64,000 nt of DNA from Oreohelix idahoensis (lineage: Eukaryota; Mollusca; Gastropoda; Stylommatophora; Oreohelicidae), in assembly GCA_024509875.1 (NCBI GenBank), contig JAMPIV010014838.1:785001-849000 (forward strand). Reading direction: 5' to 3'. Shown here piece by piece: positions 25,851 to 38,913 of the stretch. The notes under the pieces are model-generated. The model saw only the letters and a program-made list of their open reading frames with translations. It had not been told where the DNA came from and did not search any database. Positions within the stretch are counted from its first letter, which is position 1. Every line of letters begins with the position of its first letter. A program made the position numbers and the translations under genes.

Positions 25851-26098
25851 CACATGTACATTTAGTCCCAAAGCCGTAGGGTAGTGAAACATAAAAGACT
25901 TGAATATATTAGCTTTCAGCTTTATGAGGTGGATGACCGGTCCCCTTCCTCGCTGTCTTGGCCTTCCCTAACTCAAGAGAAGAATCAGATTATCCATTTA
26001 CACATGTTTACACTGGAGCCCCCAACTGATTTAAATCAGTAAAATATTACTTCAATAGCTTTGTTATAGGTATTTAAAATGACCAAGACATACGAGTG

Positions 26099-26880
26099 CA
26101 GTTCACTCAAAATGAATAAATCAACTGTAAATTATATTTATATATATATTCATAAAAAAATTTAATAATCAATTATAGTTACCAATGTAAAATAAATAAA
26201 GGTGGGGTGAATTAGGAATAATCCTTAAAGATTCATCACTGGTGATGATCTGGATATGGTGTTGACAAATTTTCTTAAGGAAAAGAGTTCACTTGGCAGA
26301 TCTGAATGGGTACTTAACCTGCCAGTAAGATGTCGGTTGGCTTCTGTTCCAGCCTATGCTGTTCTTTGCAGGTTGTGGACTAGTTCTTCTCGTCACTGGT
26401 CAAATCTGGTGATCGGAGCACGTCCTTTGTAGTATCGTGGGATAATTATGAAGACGGTCCAGCGTCTGTTAAGACCCGTCTGATATTCGCATCTAGCTTT
26501 TTGGAAGGCCACTTATACCACACACTTGTTCCACAGACTAGTATCACCAGTTGATGCCACTGATTAGTATCATGAAATAAGAGAGAAACAAATAACCTCC
26601 TCAGTATTGGGTCTCCTGACACGAAAATCAGGTGTTCCTCCCTTTCATTCCACCATCCCATCTGCCTCAGAACTTTACCCTCTCTGAGCATTAATGTTAA
26701 TCCCAGTGAGCGGAAAACACCCATTGCATTTATATAAAATATGTTTAAATTTACATATCCATTGGTTGAAAAGGTTAGTATAATAAGTATGTACATCACT
26801 TCTGTGATAATCCACTCCCTGCTCCATGGAAACTTGGGACTACCTCTGCTTTTTGTTCTTGGTGACATACCCGCATGAAA
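26099..26880. repeat. Dispersed long repeat, copy B
   Basis: Matches copy A (15333-16568) in block order through the TGGTTGAAAAGGTTAG segment, and is followed at once by a third, partial copy. Confidence 0.65.
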
Positions 26881-27422
26881 CAGTCACAAAAGAAGAGAAC
26901 AAATACCTTCCTGAGTATTGAGTTTTCCTGACGCACACTCGAGTGCCCCCCCCCCCACCCCCTTTTCATTCCACCATCCCATCTACCTCAGAACTTTACC
27001 CTCTCTGAGAATTAATCTTAATCCCAGGGAGCGGAAAATTTTCATCACATTTAGATTGAATAGGTTTACATTTACCTCTACATTGGTTGAAAAAGTTAAC
27101 AATATAATAAGTATGTACATCATTTCTCTCATCATTCACTCTCTGCTCCATATGAAACTGGACTACCTCTGCTTTTGGTTCTCTATAAGAAACCTGCATA
27201 AAGCAGTAACCAGCCCTTGCAGTGGTAGTTCACGAAACCATCATTCTATATACTGAGGTTGACTTGGACATCTACTAGCAATTTTCACATATTAATATTG
27301 CAGAATATAGAATGATAAAATGTATAACTTACCCCAAATATATTTTTGGGTAATACAGACTTCTGGCTCAGAGAAATAGTTTCGGCTACTTAGTTAAGAT
27401 GCCTTTTACACGTGGTCTGGGG
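26881..27422. repeat. Dispersed long repeat, copy C (partial, tandem with B)
   Basis: Repeats the second half of copy B (ACAAATACCTTCCTGAGTAT, CCACCATCCCATCTACCTCA, GAGAATTAATCTTAATCCCA) and then matches the end of copy A. A poly-C run lies at about 26947. Confidence 0.65.
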
Positions 27423-27491
27423 TATTGCTTTGCAAATAGAATGCTACTATGAATTAGTGTTCAGGTTACTAGGATTAAGGGCTTTCCGTAT

Positions 27492-27941
<450 letters not shown>

Positions 27942-28190
27942 GTTACTGATGTACTGGGGTGCTGTGTTTTAGTGCTGCTGACTGGCACAGCTGAGAAGGT
28001 TGATGTCAGCAATGTCGGGCTTACTGATAGTGCCGACAGGTGTTTAATATATGAGTGAATGTCGTGGGTCCCTTAGATTTGTTTAAATGTGATGCAACCT
28101 ACACACCAGTAACGTTAGGGTCATGAAATGGACCAACGGGTAAGATGAATAAGTTTCCACATCATTCACAGTTTATTGACGACAGGAACA

Positions 28191-28349
28191 TCGACATCAT
28201 AGAAAGCAAATCATCACAGGTTATAATAGCTAATATATGCACGTTGATACAAATAATCCATATTGAATTCGACGTCATAAACAGCAAATCATCAAAAGTT
28301 ATAATAGCAGATATATGCACGTTGATACAAATAATCCATATTGAATTCG
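28191..28349. repeat. 78-bp tandem duplication
   Basis: Two units, from CGACATCATAGAAAGCAAAT and CGACGTCATAAACAGCAAAT, each ending in AATCCATATTGAATTCGA. About 90 percent identical by eye. Confidence 0.85.
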
Positions 28350-28581
28350 ATTGGACTCACTACCCGCCGTCATCTCAATGACGGTGGAAGCTCTACCGTG
28401 ACGAGTTCTTATATTCCTAGTTTCTTCATTATCAAGACTTTGAATAATATCGAATGTCTTCCATGAAGGTACAATGTGTTATCCTTCATACCCAAAAAAA
28501 CCCTGGACACACTAGCGGCACGCCATAACTAACCGTGCCGAAGCACTGCCATATACTCAATGCCCCCCAGATTATAGTTTC

Positions 28582-28828
28582 TCTCGCTTCAGCTCTTTCG
28601 GCCCAATGACATGTCATTGCGAGGCTGGGGGGTCAGTGGACTTTCCTTCCAACCCGGTCAGGAGCTTCGCTCCTTCCCATCCACACGGGATTTATGTGCA
28701 GGAGCCGTTCAGATTATTCAGTCAAATTTCCGGTCGTAAACATTTCTTCAAACTCCGACGGCCGGGTTTGAACCATGAACACCTGGTCGCCAGTACAACG
28801 TCGTAGCCATTACACCAGCGCGGCTCCC
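28582..28828 (-). mobile_element. tRNA-derived SINE, second copy of the 8541 family
   Basis: Nearly the same as 8575-8835, including the head GGAGCCGCGCTGGTGTAATG on the minus strand and the B box GGTTCAAACCCGG. It lacks the long A tail. No exact target duplication was found. Confidence 0.85.
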
Positions 28829-29012
28829 AAACTCTTTCTTTAAAAATAAAACATATCCAGTTGAGCTATTATGTTCAAATATAGTGCACAAAGGCACGCA
28901 AATAATTAACCATCTCATAACTTTAGATGTGCTCACATGTGTGTCCATAAAAAACTAGACCCGCACGTGAAAATCCCAACCACTTAACTCCCACTCGAAA
29001 ACATGACTTAAC

Positions 29013-29165
<153 letters not shown>

Positions 29166-29230
29166 TAAAGTTCTCTCACACTGTAAAGTGTTCAGTCTGT
29201 ATATAGAAGTGTGGTGTATTCTCTTCTATA

Positions 29231-29588
29231 TATATGAGTGCGTTTTTATTCAAATCTACACACAAACACGAAGACTAGCCAGAACGATAGACATGATGAA
29301 AACAGAAAGCTGTCAAGACTGATTCCTGCTTACATGCATGCCGGGCAGACTTGCTTCACTAAGTCGAGTCAAAATCTGGCTTGTATTATTAATCTTATAG
29401 TGGTTATTCGTGTCATCAAACCTGAGGTCGTATGTTCAGGTCAATCCTGCTGCCTGGAACTTCGTATGAGCATAGTGGTTGTATCGGAGCTACATCCTTA
29501 GTCGCCCTCAGTCTTGGATGAGCTAAAGGAACGATCATCAGCGAATGGTGTGTGCATCAATTAAGAAGGACAGAACTGTTTTAAGAGA
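29231..29588 (+). repeat. Internally deleted copy of the 35338-36284 non-LTR fragment (inverse orientation)
   Basis: 29231-29415 matches the 5' part of the minus-strand fragment at 36284 downward (GAGTGCGTTTTTATTCAAAT onward), and 29420-29588 matches its 3' part (ending GATGAGTACACATT). About 600 bases present in the other copy are missing in between. Both copies start next to an AT run. Confidence 0.8.
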
Positions 29589-29618
29589 TGAGTACACATT
29601 ATATATATATATATATAG

Positions 29619-29985
29619 GTAGACGCAGGTAGATGCGAATACGTAAGGGACCCCGATGATTGGTTCGCTGCGTTTTAGTCTTTTTTCGATTGCAGGGACA
29701 CCGCTGATTGGTTACTTACGTTTTAGTACTTTTCGTTTTTTTCAGAGTTCCGAACCAATTGTGTTTTATGCATAATTTATTCTGTCTGCCGCCATCTTGA
29801 GTGATACCGTGATTTCACGTAATTTATTCTGTCTCAGTGTCTGTCGGCCATCTTGCGTGAATCCTTGAGCGCGGATTGTCTGTGCATTTTTGTATATAGA
29901 TTTTTTTGTTGGCATACCTGAGTAGCGACCTAACATAGTGTATTTAACTAAGCAGCGCGTTTACAAACAACTTTACGACGTAACC
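29619..29985 (+). repeat. Dispersed ~365-bp repeat, copy 1 (copy 2 at 37005-37362)
   Basis: Begins GGTAGACGCAGGTAGA and ends TAACTAAGCAGCG...ACAACTTTACGAC. Over 85 percent identical by eye to 37005-37362. Both copies start directly after an (AT)n run. No coding content was seen. Confidence 0.85.
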
Positions 29986-30083
29986 CCATCCTTTCGTAGC
30001 TGTGACCTGTCATAGCTTATGTGTAAACACCTGCTGTAGTTAATCGTTTCTCGTCTGTCCTTCCATAGTAATAGGGTGTCGAC

Positions 30084-32600
30084 TTAAAAAAAATCAGCTC
30101 TTACATTTTCTCTTCCCGGAATGTAATTTACTGTAAAGGAATAAGGCGTCATAACAGGACTCCACCGTAACAATCTCGAATTTTTCTTTCTAGATGCAGC
30201 CAAGAATGTTAAAGGCTGGTGATCGCTTTGGACAATGAAGTGTTTTACATAAAGGTATGGTGAAAATTTGTCGATGGACCAAATTAGAGCCAAACATTAT
30301 TTCTCTATCGTCGAGTACTTCAACTCAGCTGCATTCAGCTTCCTACTGGCGTAGGCGACGGGTAAAAGTTCCGCCGGCTGGGCTTTTGATTGCTGCAAGA
30401 GATTTGCACCAATACCTATACTGCTAGCGTCCGTTCTTAATACAAATTCATGTGTGATATCGGGTAGCCTAAGGATGGATTTGCTGGTGAGTTTTGCTTA
30501 TAGCTCTGTGTAAGCTTTTTCGCAATCAGCATTTCATTGGATTTTATCAGGCTGTCCTTTCTTAGTTAAGTTAGTTAATGGTGCACACAGAGAGTTAAAG
30601 TGGGGTATGTATTTCTGATAGAGCCCACATAATGACACAAATGATCTTACATCTTTCTTCGTTTGAAGTCTGGGTGCCTTCTTTAACTTCTCTATATTCT
30701 TGGGGTCAAGAGACATATGACCTGTAGAAATAGTGTGACCAAGGAATTCCAACTCCTTACAACCGATATAGCACTTGGTTGGACGTGCAGTCAATCCAGT
30801 TTCTCTAAGTCTGTCAAACAACATGGAGAGAGCTACTATATGCTCTTCAAATGTCATCCATAAAGTTAGTGATATGGGAATTTTGTAGAGGTTCCAACAA
30901 TCTCCTCATCAGTCTTGAAAAGATACTTGGAGCATTTTTCAGTCCAAAGGGTAGTACATTAAACTCGTAGTGTCCGTCTGATGTACTAAATGCCAGCATT
31001 TTCCTAACTTCTGGTTTCACTGGTATTTAGTAGTATCCTTCGCTTAGATCTACTTTCGATAAATACCTAGCTTTACTCAGTGTAGAGAACAGCTGGTTGT
31101 TGTCTGGTAATGGGTCCACATGAGATTCTGTGATAGCATTTAGCTTTCTGTAGTCAATACATAACCTGTGTTAACCACTCGAGTTTCTTAATAGCACCCC
31201 ACTTGAGCTATAAGGAGAGTCTGACTTTGAGATAATTTTCTCCTTCAACAGATAATCAACTTCCTCCCTTAGTGCTTGTGCTTTCGCATAGGGTAGAGTG
31301 TATGTTCTCATGCATACTCGTGTAGGGTCAGTAACCTTCCTGTCGTACTCTAACAGATTCGTACGACCTGGTTTATCTGTGAGCACATCAGCATGGGTTT
31401 CCAACACTTTCTGAACCATCTTCTTCTGCTCCGGAGTTAAATGTTCACTAATGTTTACTTGAGCATAATCCTCTATAGTTGTGAGTGGATATTCCATAGA
31501 ATGAAGTGGTTCACCTTGCATTTCTGTTGCAATGGCTAGGGTCATGATATGTGCAACTTCTGATGATTCCTTGTCATAGTACTTTTTAAGAAGATTAACA
31601 TGATACACCTTCTCCTTTCCTTTCTTGTCAATCTTATAATTGGTCCTGGAAAGATTTTCCAGTATGACATAGGGTCCCTGCAGTCCAATATGCAATGTAT
31701 TATTGCTGCTTGGCAACAGAAATAGCACCTTCTAACCCAGCTCCAGTTCCCTATCCTTTGCCTTTTTGTTGTAGTAAGCAGCATGCTTCCTCCTGGCCTT
31801 CTTAAGTTATCATTTGCCAGTTTCCAACCTGTTTTCAATCGAGATGTCAACTCGTTGGCGTACTGGTATGAGGAAGTCCCTGTTTACTCTGCTTTTTCAT
31901 CAGTCCATGTCCGCAGCAATGCTTCCAGTGGACCTTTTATTGGTCTTCCAAACAAGAATGTAGCTGGAGCCAATTCAGTTGAATTATGGGGTACTTCCCT
32001 ATATGCAAAAAGTGCAGCGGGTAAGTATGTATCTCAAGTATCAGGTTTTTGACTTGCCAGCTTTCTAAGGATTGAAATTAGCATACTATTAAACCGCTCT
32101 ACTTGACCATTCTCTTGTGCATGGCAGGGACTACAGTGGCTTGAAATATCCTGAATACTTCTTGTATTAGCTTTCCCTTAAACTGAGAACGATTGTCAGT
32201 CAATATCTGATGTGGGAAACCTAATCGGGTGAATATTGTCAACAGGGTCTCTGCCACATGTTTGAATCTATAGCTGACATGACCACTGCTTCTCCCCACA
32301 TAGGGCAAGTATTAACCATGGTTAAGATGTAAGCATTTCTCTTCTTGGTCCTAGTGAGGGGTCCAACAATATCCACTGCACCACGTTCAAAAGGTGTTTC
32401 CATAATAGGCATTTCTCACAGTGTTGCTGGTGCAGTCCTATGCTTAGGAGCTACTCTTTAGCATTCTGGACATGATCGTGCATATCGTTTTAAATCCTCT
32501 GTGATTCCTGGCCAAAGGTAGTGACAGGCTATCCTTTGTCCAGTGGCCCCTATTCCCATTTGTCAACTGAGGGGTATAGCATGTCCTAGCGTCATAACCT
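30084..32600 (-). pseudogene. Decayed Gypsy pol: integrase, RT, RNase H
   Basis: Reading the minus strand from high to low coordinates, the order is: an integrase zinc-finger remnant (YARSCPEC, about 32480); integrase core pieces (ERGAVDIVG at about 32385, HQILTDNRSQFKG at about 32210); the integrase C-terminal domain, with VYHVNLLKKYY at about 31590; and then, in the same open frame (31728-31171), the start of RT (ADVLTDKPGRTNLLEYD and SPYSSSGVLL). Further RT pieces follow at 30857-30534 (LEFLGHTIS, FVSLCGLYQKYIPHFN), and RNase H at 30293-30084 (FIVQSDHQPL, YIPGRENVRADFF). The YxDD region is broken. Integrase precedes RT, as in the intact copy at 48.8-58.1 kb. The enzyme set would copy and integrate the element, but this copy cannot. 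Confidence 0.85.
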
Positions 32601-32879
32601 TCTCCCTGTAAGATTTTGGCACTATTAGCTGTCCATGCCCTTTAGGTCCTGTTCCAGCTTTTCTGTAGAGTAGGCCATTCTTCATGTAAAAGTCTCCTTT
32701 CTCTGGAGGGTTATGTGCTTTAGGTAATTTGCAAAACAAGGCTTCAAGCCTTTGTTTAGCCTTTTTTCATCTCTTCTGGATGAGTATTGATAGGATTTTC
32801 CTCCATTTTCCTGGAACTTTCCCTGTTCTGGACTGTTGCCATAACTACAAGTTTTTTAGGCTCTCCAAGGAAAACATAC

Positions 32880-33090
32880 CTACACCCCTAAATCAAAGGG
32901 TAATTAGGGTCGTCCATCACTGCTGCTTTGATTTTTCCATCCACATAGCGAGATCTTATGTTGATTCTGGCTATGGGTAGTGTCATGGTTCTTGCTCCCT
33001 TGAACGGTACTCTGTTTCTGTGGTTATCTGGTCAGGACTCACTAGAGAAGAACACACTAGCGAATCAAAGTCCAATCTTGTGTCATATAA
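32880..33090 (-). pseudogene. Aspartic protease remnant of the decayed Gypsy element
   Basis: On the minus strand a segment reads MTLPIARINIRSRYVDGKI then a DDPNYPLI-like end, resembling the second half of retroviral-type proteases in Gypsy elements (ending in an ILG motif, here lost to a stop). Upstream, a DTR triplet occupies the place of the catalytic DTG/DSG. The position, between Gag and integrase, fits. Confidence 0.45.
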
Positions 33091-33179
33091 ACACAGTTCT
33101 TGAGTGCCATTCAAGGTCTCTTCCTCTTAGACAGGGGGATGATGTCCTTCTGACTTACTGCCAGTTCCTTCCATCCCTG

Positions 33180-34364
33180 CTTCTCTGTTGTAAGACATGC
33201 AGCGTGATAAGGAGGATTCTTCCTTCTGCAGTCCGCTGTATTGTGGTTACTCATTTGATAAGTTTTACACCACTTTCCTTCCTTCCTGTAAGGTGTCTTA
33301 TCCGATCTTAGAGAGTTTTTGTCATTTTGGTCAAATCTTTGTTTGTTCCTTGTGGTATGGTCCTTTTGTTCATATTTGGCATAGTTTTGTGATGATTTGA
33401 AGTTTTCACCCTGCTTCTTCTTATTTCCTAATAATTCTGTCTGAGCTGTTTGATATCACTCAGGAACAGTTACAATATCTTCCAATCTCTCTGCTCCTTG
33501 TTCCATAAGAAACTTTCTCATTTCTTGAGGCATGGACTCTTTCACTTGCTCCATCATTATCATTTCTTTCATATCCTGACACTTTCCTAAACTATTCCAT
33601 TTTGCCAAATAAGTTTCCAATCTAGCAGAGAATTGGTGATAGTTTTCTCCTGGAAGAAGTTTAGCTGTTCAGAATTTCTTTCTATATGATTCTGAGTACT
33701 TTTCATATCTCACAAGCAGTGCCTGCTTCAGGATTTCATAATCTTCCTGGTCATCTCTTGAGAGCTTCAAATACACATCATATGCCACACCTCTCAATCC
33801 CTGAGATATTTTAAGACTTCACTTTTCTTTCGCTAAGCCATAAGTAGTGGCAATTCTCTCAAATCTAGCCAGGTACGACTCAATGGCGTCTTTTTTCTCA
33901 ACAAATGGTTCCAGCTAAAAATGCATGGCCCCACTTGAGGTGCTCTGGATGGAGCTACTCTCAGAGTGAGGTGAGCTACCACCATTATTGCCAGCAGTTC
34001 CCTGAATTTCAAGCTCTTTCAATCTCAACTGATGGTCTCTCTCTGCTTGTAATTTCCTTTCCTTAGCTTAAATTTTCTTTGCCTCATTTTCAGCCTCCAA
34101 TTTCTTGGCTTTAGCCTCAGCTGCTAATTTCCTTTCTTCCACTTCTAATTTCTTGGTTTCTCTCTCAACTTCCAGTCTTTTGGCTTCTCTCTCAGCTTTC
34201 AGTCTTTTGGCTTCTCTCTCAGCTTCTCTTTGCAATTTCCTTTCCTCTCTATCCATGTATTTGTCCACTTCTGTTGTGACATACTGAATACGAGCATCAC
34301 ATGTCAAATCTAATTCCTTACCCATCTGCATGATCGCAGTTCTGAACTTCACTAGATCAGCCAT
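33180..34364 (-). pseudogene. Decayed Gag of the Gypsy element
   Basis: ATG at 34364-34362 opens a 98-codon frame whose second half is a charged coiled coil (repeated EREAKRLEVE-type heptads). After a stop at about 34068 the remainder is readable in pieces down to about 33180. A capsid-like stretch follows the pattern DDQEDYEILKQALLVRYEKY, then LLPGENYHQFSARLETYLAKW and MPQEMRKFLMEQ. It parallels the SCAN-like segment in the intact Gag at 54313-55908. Near the end a zinc-knuckle-like WCKTYQMSNHNTADC has one of the expected cysteines replaced by Tyr. The protein would package element RNA. Several stops and shifts make it non-functional. Confidence 0.75.
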
Positions 34365-34627
34365 GATGTTACTTAAAGAGAGTATGTAATTTTACTGTAA
34401 CCAAATTATTTTAATTAAACTTAATTAATTTAACTGAACAAAAAATTTATGTGCAACTTTGTGAGCATCAACTATTTACTGAGTACTAAAGTACTCATAA
34501 CGAAAAAAAAATCGTATTTAAGGATTTTTTTTTCTCCAAAACTTTTCCTTTTATTATATATAATTGGCACAAGATAGAGTTAGTAGATAGATGAATAGAC
34601 TAAGTATGGCTCAAGATATATAGAAAC

Positions 34628-34647
34628 ATCCCCGGAACGAGCCCCCA
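34628..34647 (-). promoter_or_regulatory. Primer-binding site, tRNA-Pro type
   Basis: The plus strand reads ATCCCCGGAACGAGCCCCCA one base before the right LTR. Its last 11 bases equal the 3' end of tRNA-Pro (ACGAGCCCCCA), and the rest matches with two extra bases. On the minus strand this is TGGGGGCTCGTTCC, where reverse transcription would be primed. It fixes the orientation and LTR edge of the decayed Gypsy element. Confidence 0.75.
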
Positions 34648-34648
34648 G

Positions 34649-35182
<534 letters not shown>

Positions 35183-35337
35183 AGTCCTTCTTCCAATTAT
35201 AGGAAAAAAATTATATCAGCTGTGCTGTTAATCAATTATAGAAAATTGTAACAGCTATGCTGTTAATCTTGTCTCTGACTACGCTAAATCATTTTGTCTT
35301 CACGGACAGTTAATTGCTCACACTTGCCGACGGAAAT

Positions 35338-36280
35338 GGTACTAATGTGTACTCATCTCTTAAAACAGTTCTGTCCTTCTTAATTGATGCACACAACACT
35401 TCTTCGCTGATGATCGTTCTTTTAGCCCACCCAAGACTGAGGGGGGCTAAGGATGTAGCTCCGATACAACCACTATACTCCTGCAAAGTCCCAGGCAGCA
35501 GGATTAACCTGTTCATACGACCTCATGTTTGATGACACGAAAAATAACAATAATAATAGTTGCCCATCGCAAGTGAAGATGGCGACAGCTTCAGACTTGA
35601 GTTGTGACACATCTGTGCCGTGATCCCATGTGGCAAATTAATCCTATTTTGGCCTACAGTCCCAGCCACACACGGGGCACACATGGTTAGAGTCGATAGT
35701 AGTGTTCCTGTGTATTCTGACCTTTCTTGCAGCAGGCTTGTCTTCTGCCTTATCAGCTAAATTATGTTCTGCAATGCGAGCGCTTTGAGAAATGCTTGTC
35801 CGCCAGGCAGAGCGATCCTGTGCGATAGTCTCCAAGGAGGAGACATCAATTTTGAAGCTTCTCAACGGTGCTTTTAGTGTGTCTTTGAAGCGTTTCTTTT
35901 GTCCCCCTACTGTTTGCTTACCCATGGAGAGTTCGTATACATCAACTGCTTTGGGAGCGTTTTTCGGGCATGCAAACAACATGTCTGGCCCATCTAATTA
36001 GGGCCCTCTGCAGCAATGTGTAGATGCTTGAGATATGTGCTCTGTTGAGGACCTCAGAATTAGATACTCTATCACGCCAGTTGATCCTGAGAATCCTGCG
36101 AAGATTGGATGACACGAATGAACCCTCTAAGATTAATACAAGCCACATTTTGTCTCGACTTAGTGAAGCAAGTCTGCCCGGCATGCATGTAAGCAGGAAT
36201 CAGTCTTGGCAGCTTTCTCTTCTCTAGTCTATCGTTCTGGCTGGTCTTCGTGTTTGTGTGTAGATTTGAATAAAAACGCA

Positions 36281-36284
<4 letters not shown>
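35338..36284 (-). mobile_element. 5'-truncated non-LTR retrotransposon fragment
   Basis: A minus-strand relic containing the end of an RT protein and a 3' untranslated part. An internally deleted copy lies at 29231-29588. Its 5' edge abuts an (AT)n tract. Confidence 0.7.
35644..36184 (-). pseudogene. Non-LTR RT C-terminus, frameshifted
   Basis: The minus-strand frame 36184-35942 reads SNLRRILRINWRDRVSNSEV then LIRWARHVVCMPEKR, the RT C-terminal motif pair (LRxILxIxWxDxVxNxEVL, RWxxHVxRMP). After a shift at about 35960 the frame 35982-35644 continues with GKQTVGGQKKRFKDTLK and ends in a CPVCGWDC cysteine cluster. Together these are the last ~180 residues of a LINE-type polyprotein. The catalytic domains are gone. 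Confidence 0.75.

Positions 36285-36364
<80 letters not shown>
36285..36364. repeat. (AT)n microsatellite
   Basis: About 80 bases of AT joining two different non-LTR fragments. Confidence 0.95.
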
Positions 36365-36365
<1 letters not shown>

Positions 36366-36914
36366 TTACTTACTTACTTAGTCGTTCCCCTTCTACCGTG
36401 AGGTGTAGAGGTTTGGAAGAGAGAGCGCCAGACCATTCTATCAGCTGTCTTCTTCCTGGCCTGGTTCCATTCTAGTCCTCGGTCCTTCAAAGATTGTCTA
36501 ATGTTGTCCTCCCAGCGGACTCTGGGTCGTCCTGTAGGTCTGGATCCCTGGCTCTTTGTTTCCCATGCTTGTCGTGGTAGCCGATCTTCTCCCATTCTGC
36601 AGACATGGCCAAACCATCTTAGTTGGGACTGTTCTATTTGGGTCTGCAGCGGATGGGATTTTAGGCCTTGACGGATCGTCTGGTTGCGGACCATGTCTCT
36701 TCTTGATACTTCAACCACTTTCCTCAGATACCTCATTTCTGAGGTTTGGATCTGGCTTTTGTGGGTTGTAGTCATTGCCCACGACTCGCATCCATATGTC
36801 AAGACTGGGACATAGGTGGAGCGGTATACAGCCATCTTTGTTTTCTTACCAACCTCTTTCTTGCTGAGGAATCGACGATTTATGGCCTGAAAAAGTCTCC
36901 CAGCCGCTGCTTTT

Positions 36915-36928
<14 letters not shown>
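36365..36928 (-). pseudogene. RTE-like non-LTR element, 3' fragment with tail
   Basis: The minus-strand open frame 36928-36374 reads KAAAGRLFQAINRRF, MAVYRSTYVPVLTYGCESWA, EMRYLRKVVEVSRRD, LRWFGHVCRMGEDRLPRQA and PTGRPRVRWEDNI. This is the C-terminal part of an endonuclease/RT protein, intact over about 180 residues. It ends just before an AAGT-repeat tail (CTTA repeats on the plus strand), which is the element's 3' end. The 5' part is missing, and the break lies at the (CA)n/(AT)n tract at 36917. Homologous tails occur at 5285 and 59645. The final frame lacks the RT active site, so it is inactive. Confidence 0.85.

Positions 36929-37003
<75 letters not shown>
36917..37003. repeat. (AC)n-(AT)n microsatellite
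   Basis: A short AC run then about 75 bases of AT, between the RTE-like fragment and the repeat at 37005. Confidence 0.95.
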
Positions 37004-37004
<1 letters not shown>

Positions 37005-37005
<1 letters not shown>

Positions 37006-37362
37006 TAGACGCAGGTAGACGCGAATGCGTAAGGGACCCCGTTGATTGGTTCGCTGCGTTTTAGTCTTTTTCGATTGCAGGGACACCGCTGATTGGTTTT
37101 TTGCGTTTTATTACTTTTCGTTTTTTCAGAGTTCCAAACCAACAGTGTTTTATGCATAATTTATGCTATCTGCCGCCATCTTGCGTGATACCGCGACTTC
37201 GCGTAATTTATTCTGTCTCAGTGTCTGCCGGCCATTTTGCGTGAATCCTTGAGCGCGGATTGTCAGTGCATATTTGTATATCGATTTTCTTGTTGGAATA
37301 CCTGTTTAGCGACCTAACATAGTGTATTTAACTAAGCAGCTGGTTTACTAACAACTTTACGA
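37005..37362 (+). repeat. Dispersed ~360-bp repeat, copy 2 (copy 1 at 29619-29985)
   Basis: Shares GGTAGACGCAGGTAGACGCG, the GGTTCGCTGCGTTTTAGTCT block, GCCGCCATCTTG and the end CAACTTTACGAC with copy 1. It is preceded by (AT)n in both places. Confidence 0.85.
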
Positions 37363-38021
37363 CACGTATTAATAAAGGTAGAGTTTTCTTGGTGTGTAAG
37401 TGCACAAGATGCTCAAAAACGTTGGCTGGTCCTTTAATTGGAATCCTGATCCTATTCCTCCTTCTGGCTTGTCTGACTGTCTTCATGAGTTGAATTTATT
37501 AGTCCCGTAGACTCAAAAAACGCTGCGGTACAAAACACCAAAATTTTTCTAAGTTCACAGCGCTGAGTTTTTCTGGTGTACTAATAAAAGGGCTGCGACT
37601 CTGGGGCAACAGGCGATGTATACTATAGGGAGTGTGTCAGGTACAGAATTTCAGTTTCTTGCAACGCGCAGTGGCTAAGACTCGTCGGCTGCGCGCTCGT
37701 GTCTCAGTGTGTGTCCTTAGTTGTGAAGGGCGACGGAACGAACGGAATAATTTGTCTCCTCTTTGTTACTTTCACAATTGCCCCCACGGCTGGCGTTGTG
37801 GATTAAAAGTTGCTACCGTAAGTGAAATGGGTTCATTTTCGATACAAGACAACAGGAAGCTGAGACGCTTGGGAGTCATGACCCAAGTGGGCCCCCCCCT
37901 TAGAGTGTAAAGGAGTAATCGGGCCGAAACACTTGTCGGATGGGGGGACTTCTTCTGATGATCAGATTGCTTCCTGTTGTATCGCTCTGTAAAGAGTTTC
38001 CTATCATCATAAGGCAACATA
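37363..38021. other. Non-coding stretch, no gene seen
   Basis: The 37632-37910 open frame has no motif. A CGGGCCGAAACACTTGTCGG segment near 37920 resembles the 3' regions of retroelements but could not be assigned. Confidence 0.45.
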
Positions 38022-38226
38022 CCAACGGGCTGATCACCCGTTTGCCAGTTACTTCGATTACGGAAACAACAGCAAATGGATTGATTTGCCGTTGCCCTAA
38101 AGACGCCAATAGGCGTGATGGGAAACAATGGCAAAGAAAACCTATCTGCTGTTGCCCTAAGACGCCACTAGGCGTAATGGCCACTGACTGCTTTGACGGT
38201 CGGTGGCTAAGGACGGAAGAAGAATA
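38022..38226 (+). repeat. Dispersed repeat with GAA tail (inverse copy at 44891-45096)
   Basis: From CCAACGGGCTGATCACCCGT to GGTGGCTAAGGACGGAAGAA. It contains two inner subunits with CCTAARGACGCCAMTAGGCG at about 38095 and 38155. The reverse complement at 44891-45096 matches throughout, and a scrap is at 29121. It looks like the 3' end of a SINE or LINE. Confidence 0.8.
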
Positions 38227-38627
38227 AGAAGATAAGGCAACATACGGCCCACGCTTCCACTATGCTACTATATGACAAGGCTCCAACCAGAAGTGTTGTA
38301 TTTTAACATCTCAAATGCCAAACCAATAGCATTAAATTTGCGTATATTGGTATGTGTATATTCCCACTACCCTCTCATAGAAAACTCCTGCATAACACAT
38401 AAAATTTGATTTTTACAAGTCACTTCCAAGGTAAGGTATTTCGTCTTCCATTGGTTTCCATCATGTTTGCACTCACAACTTCATAGATCTATCACACATA
38501 ATCTCTGTCAAGATGGATAACTTATCGTAACCATTGCCTACAACAAGTCTGTACGGAAATGATTATATCATTTACCTGGTCCAGCAAACAACTTTCAAGC
38601 AACAACCTGGCCAGACATAAAAATGTA

Positions 38628-38652
38628 CTGAAGCACATTAAAAACGCACCAC
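38628..38652 (+). repeat. Tc1 left inverted repeat
   Basis: 25 bases, exact reverse complement of 40117-40141. Preceded by TA at 38626-38627. Confidence 0.95.
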
Positions 38653-38913
38653 TATTATATATACTGATGCCGAGAAGCTGGAAAAAAAAGTGTGGGAATG
38701 GATTTTCCCCGTGTTTGTCATGAGGTAGAGAGCGAATGGCTGCTGGAATGGAAAGTGCATGATTCAACCCACGGGTTTGTGTACAGACTACATGAAAACA
38801 ATGAAAGGTACACGTGCAACACGATTCCCAACAGCTATGACCCTGAAAATGTGTACGCGTTGTGGCGGTATAAAAAGGCCGTTGAGACAAAACACCCAGT
38901 ACATGTGCTTGAA

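Noticed and set aside
31783..33400. Plus-strand open frames over the decayed Gypsy element
   Set aside because: Shadows of the minus-strand integrase, protease and Gag remnants.
37900..37970. Hammerhead-ribozyme-like core (CGAAAC and CTGATGA)
   Set aside because: The two core motifs are in an order and spacing that do not give the three stems.
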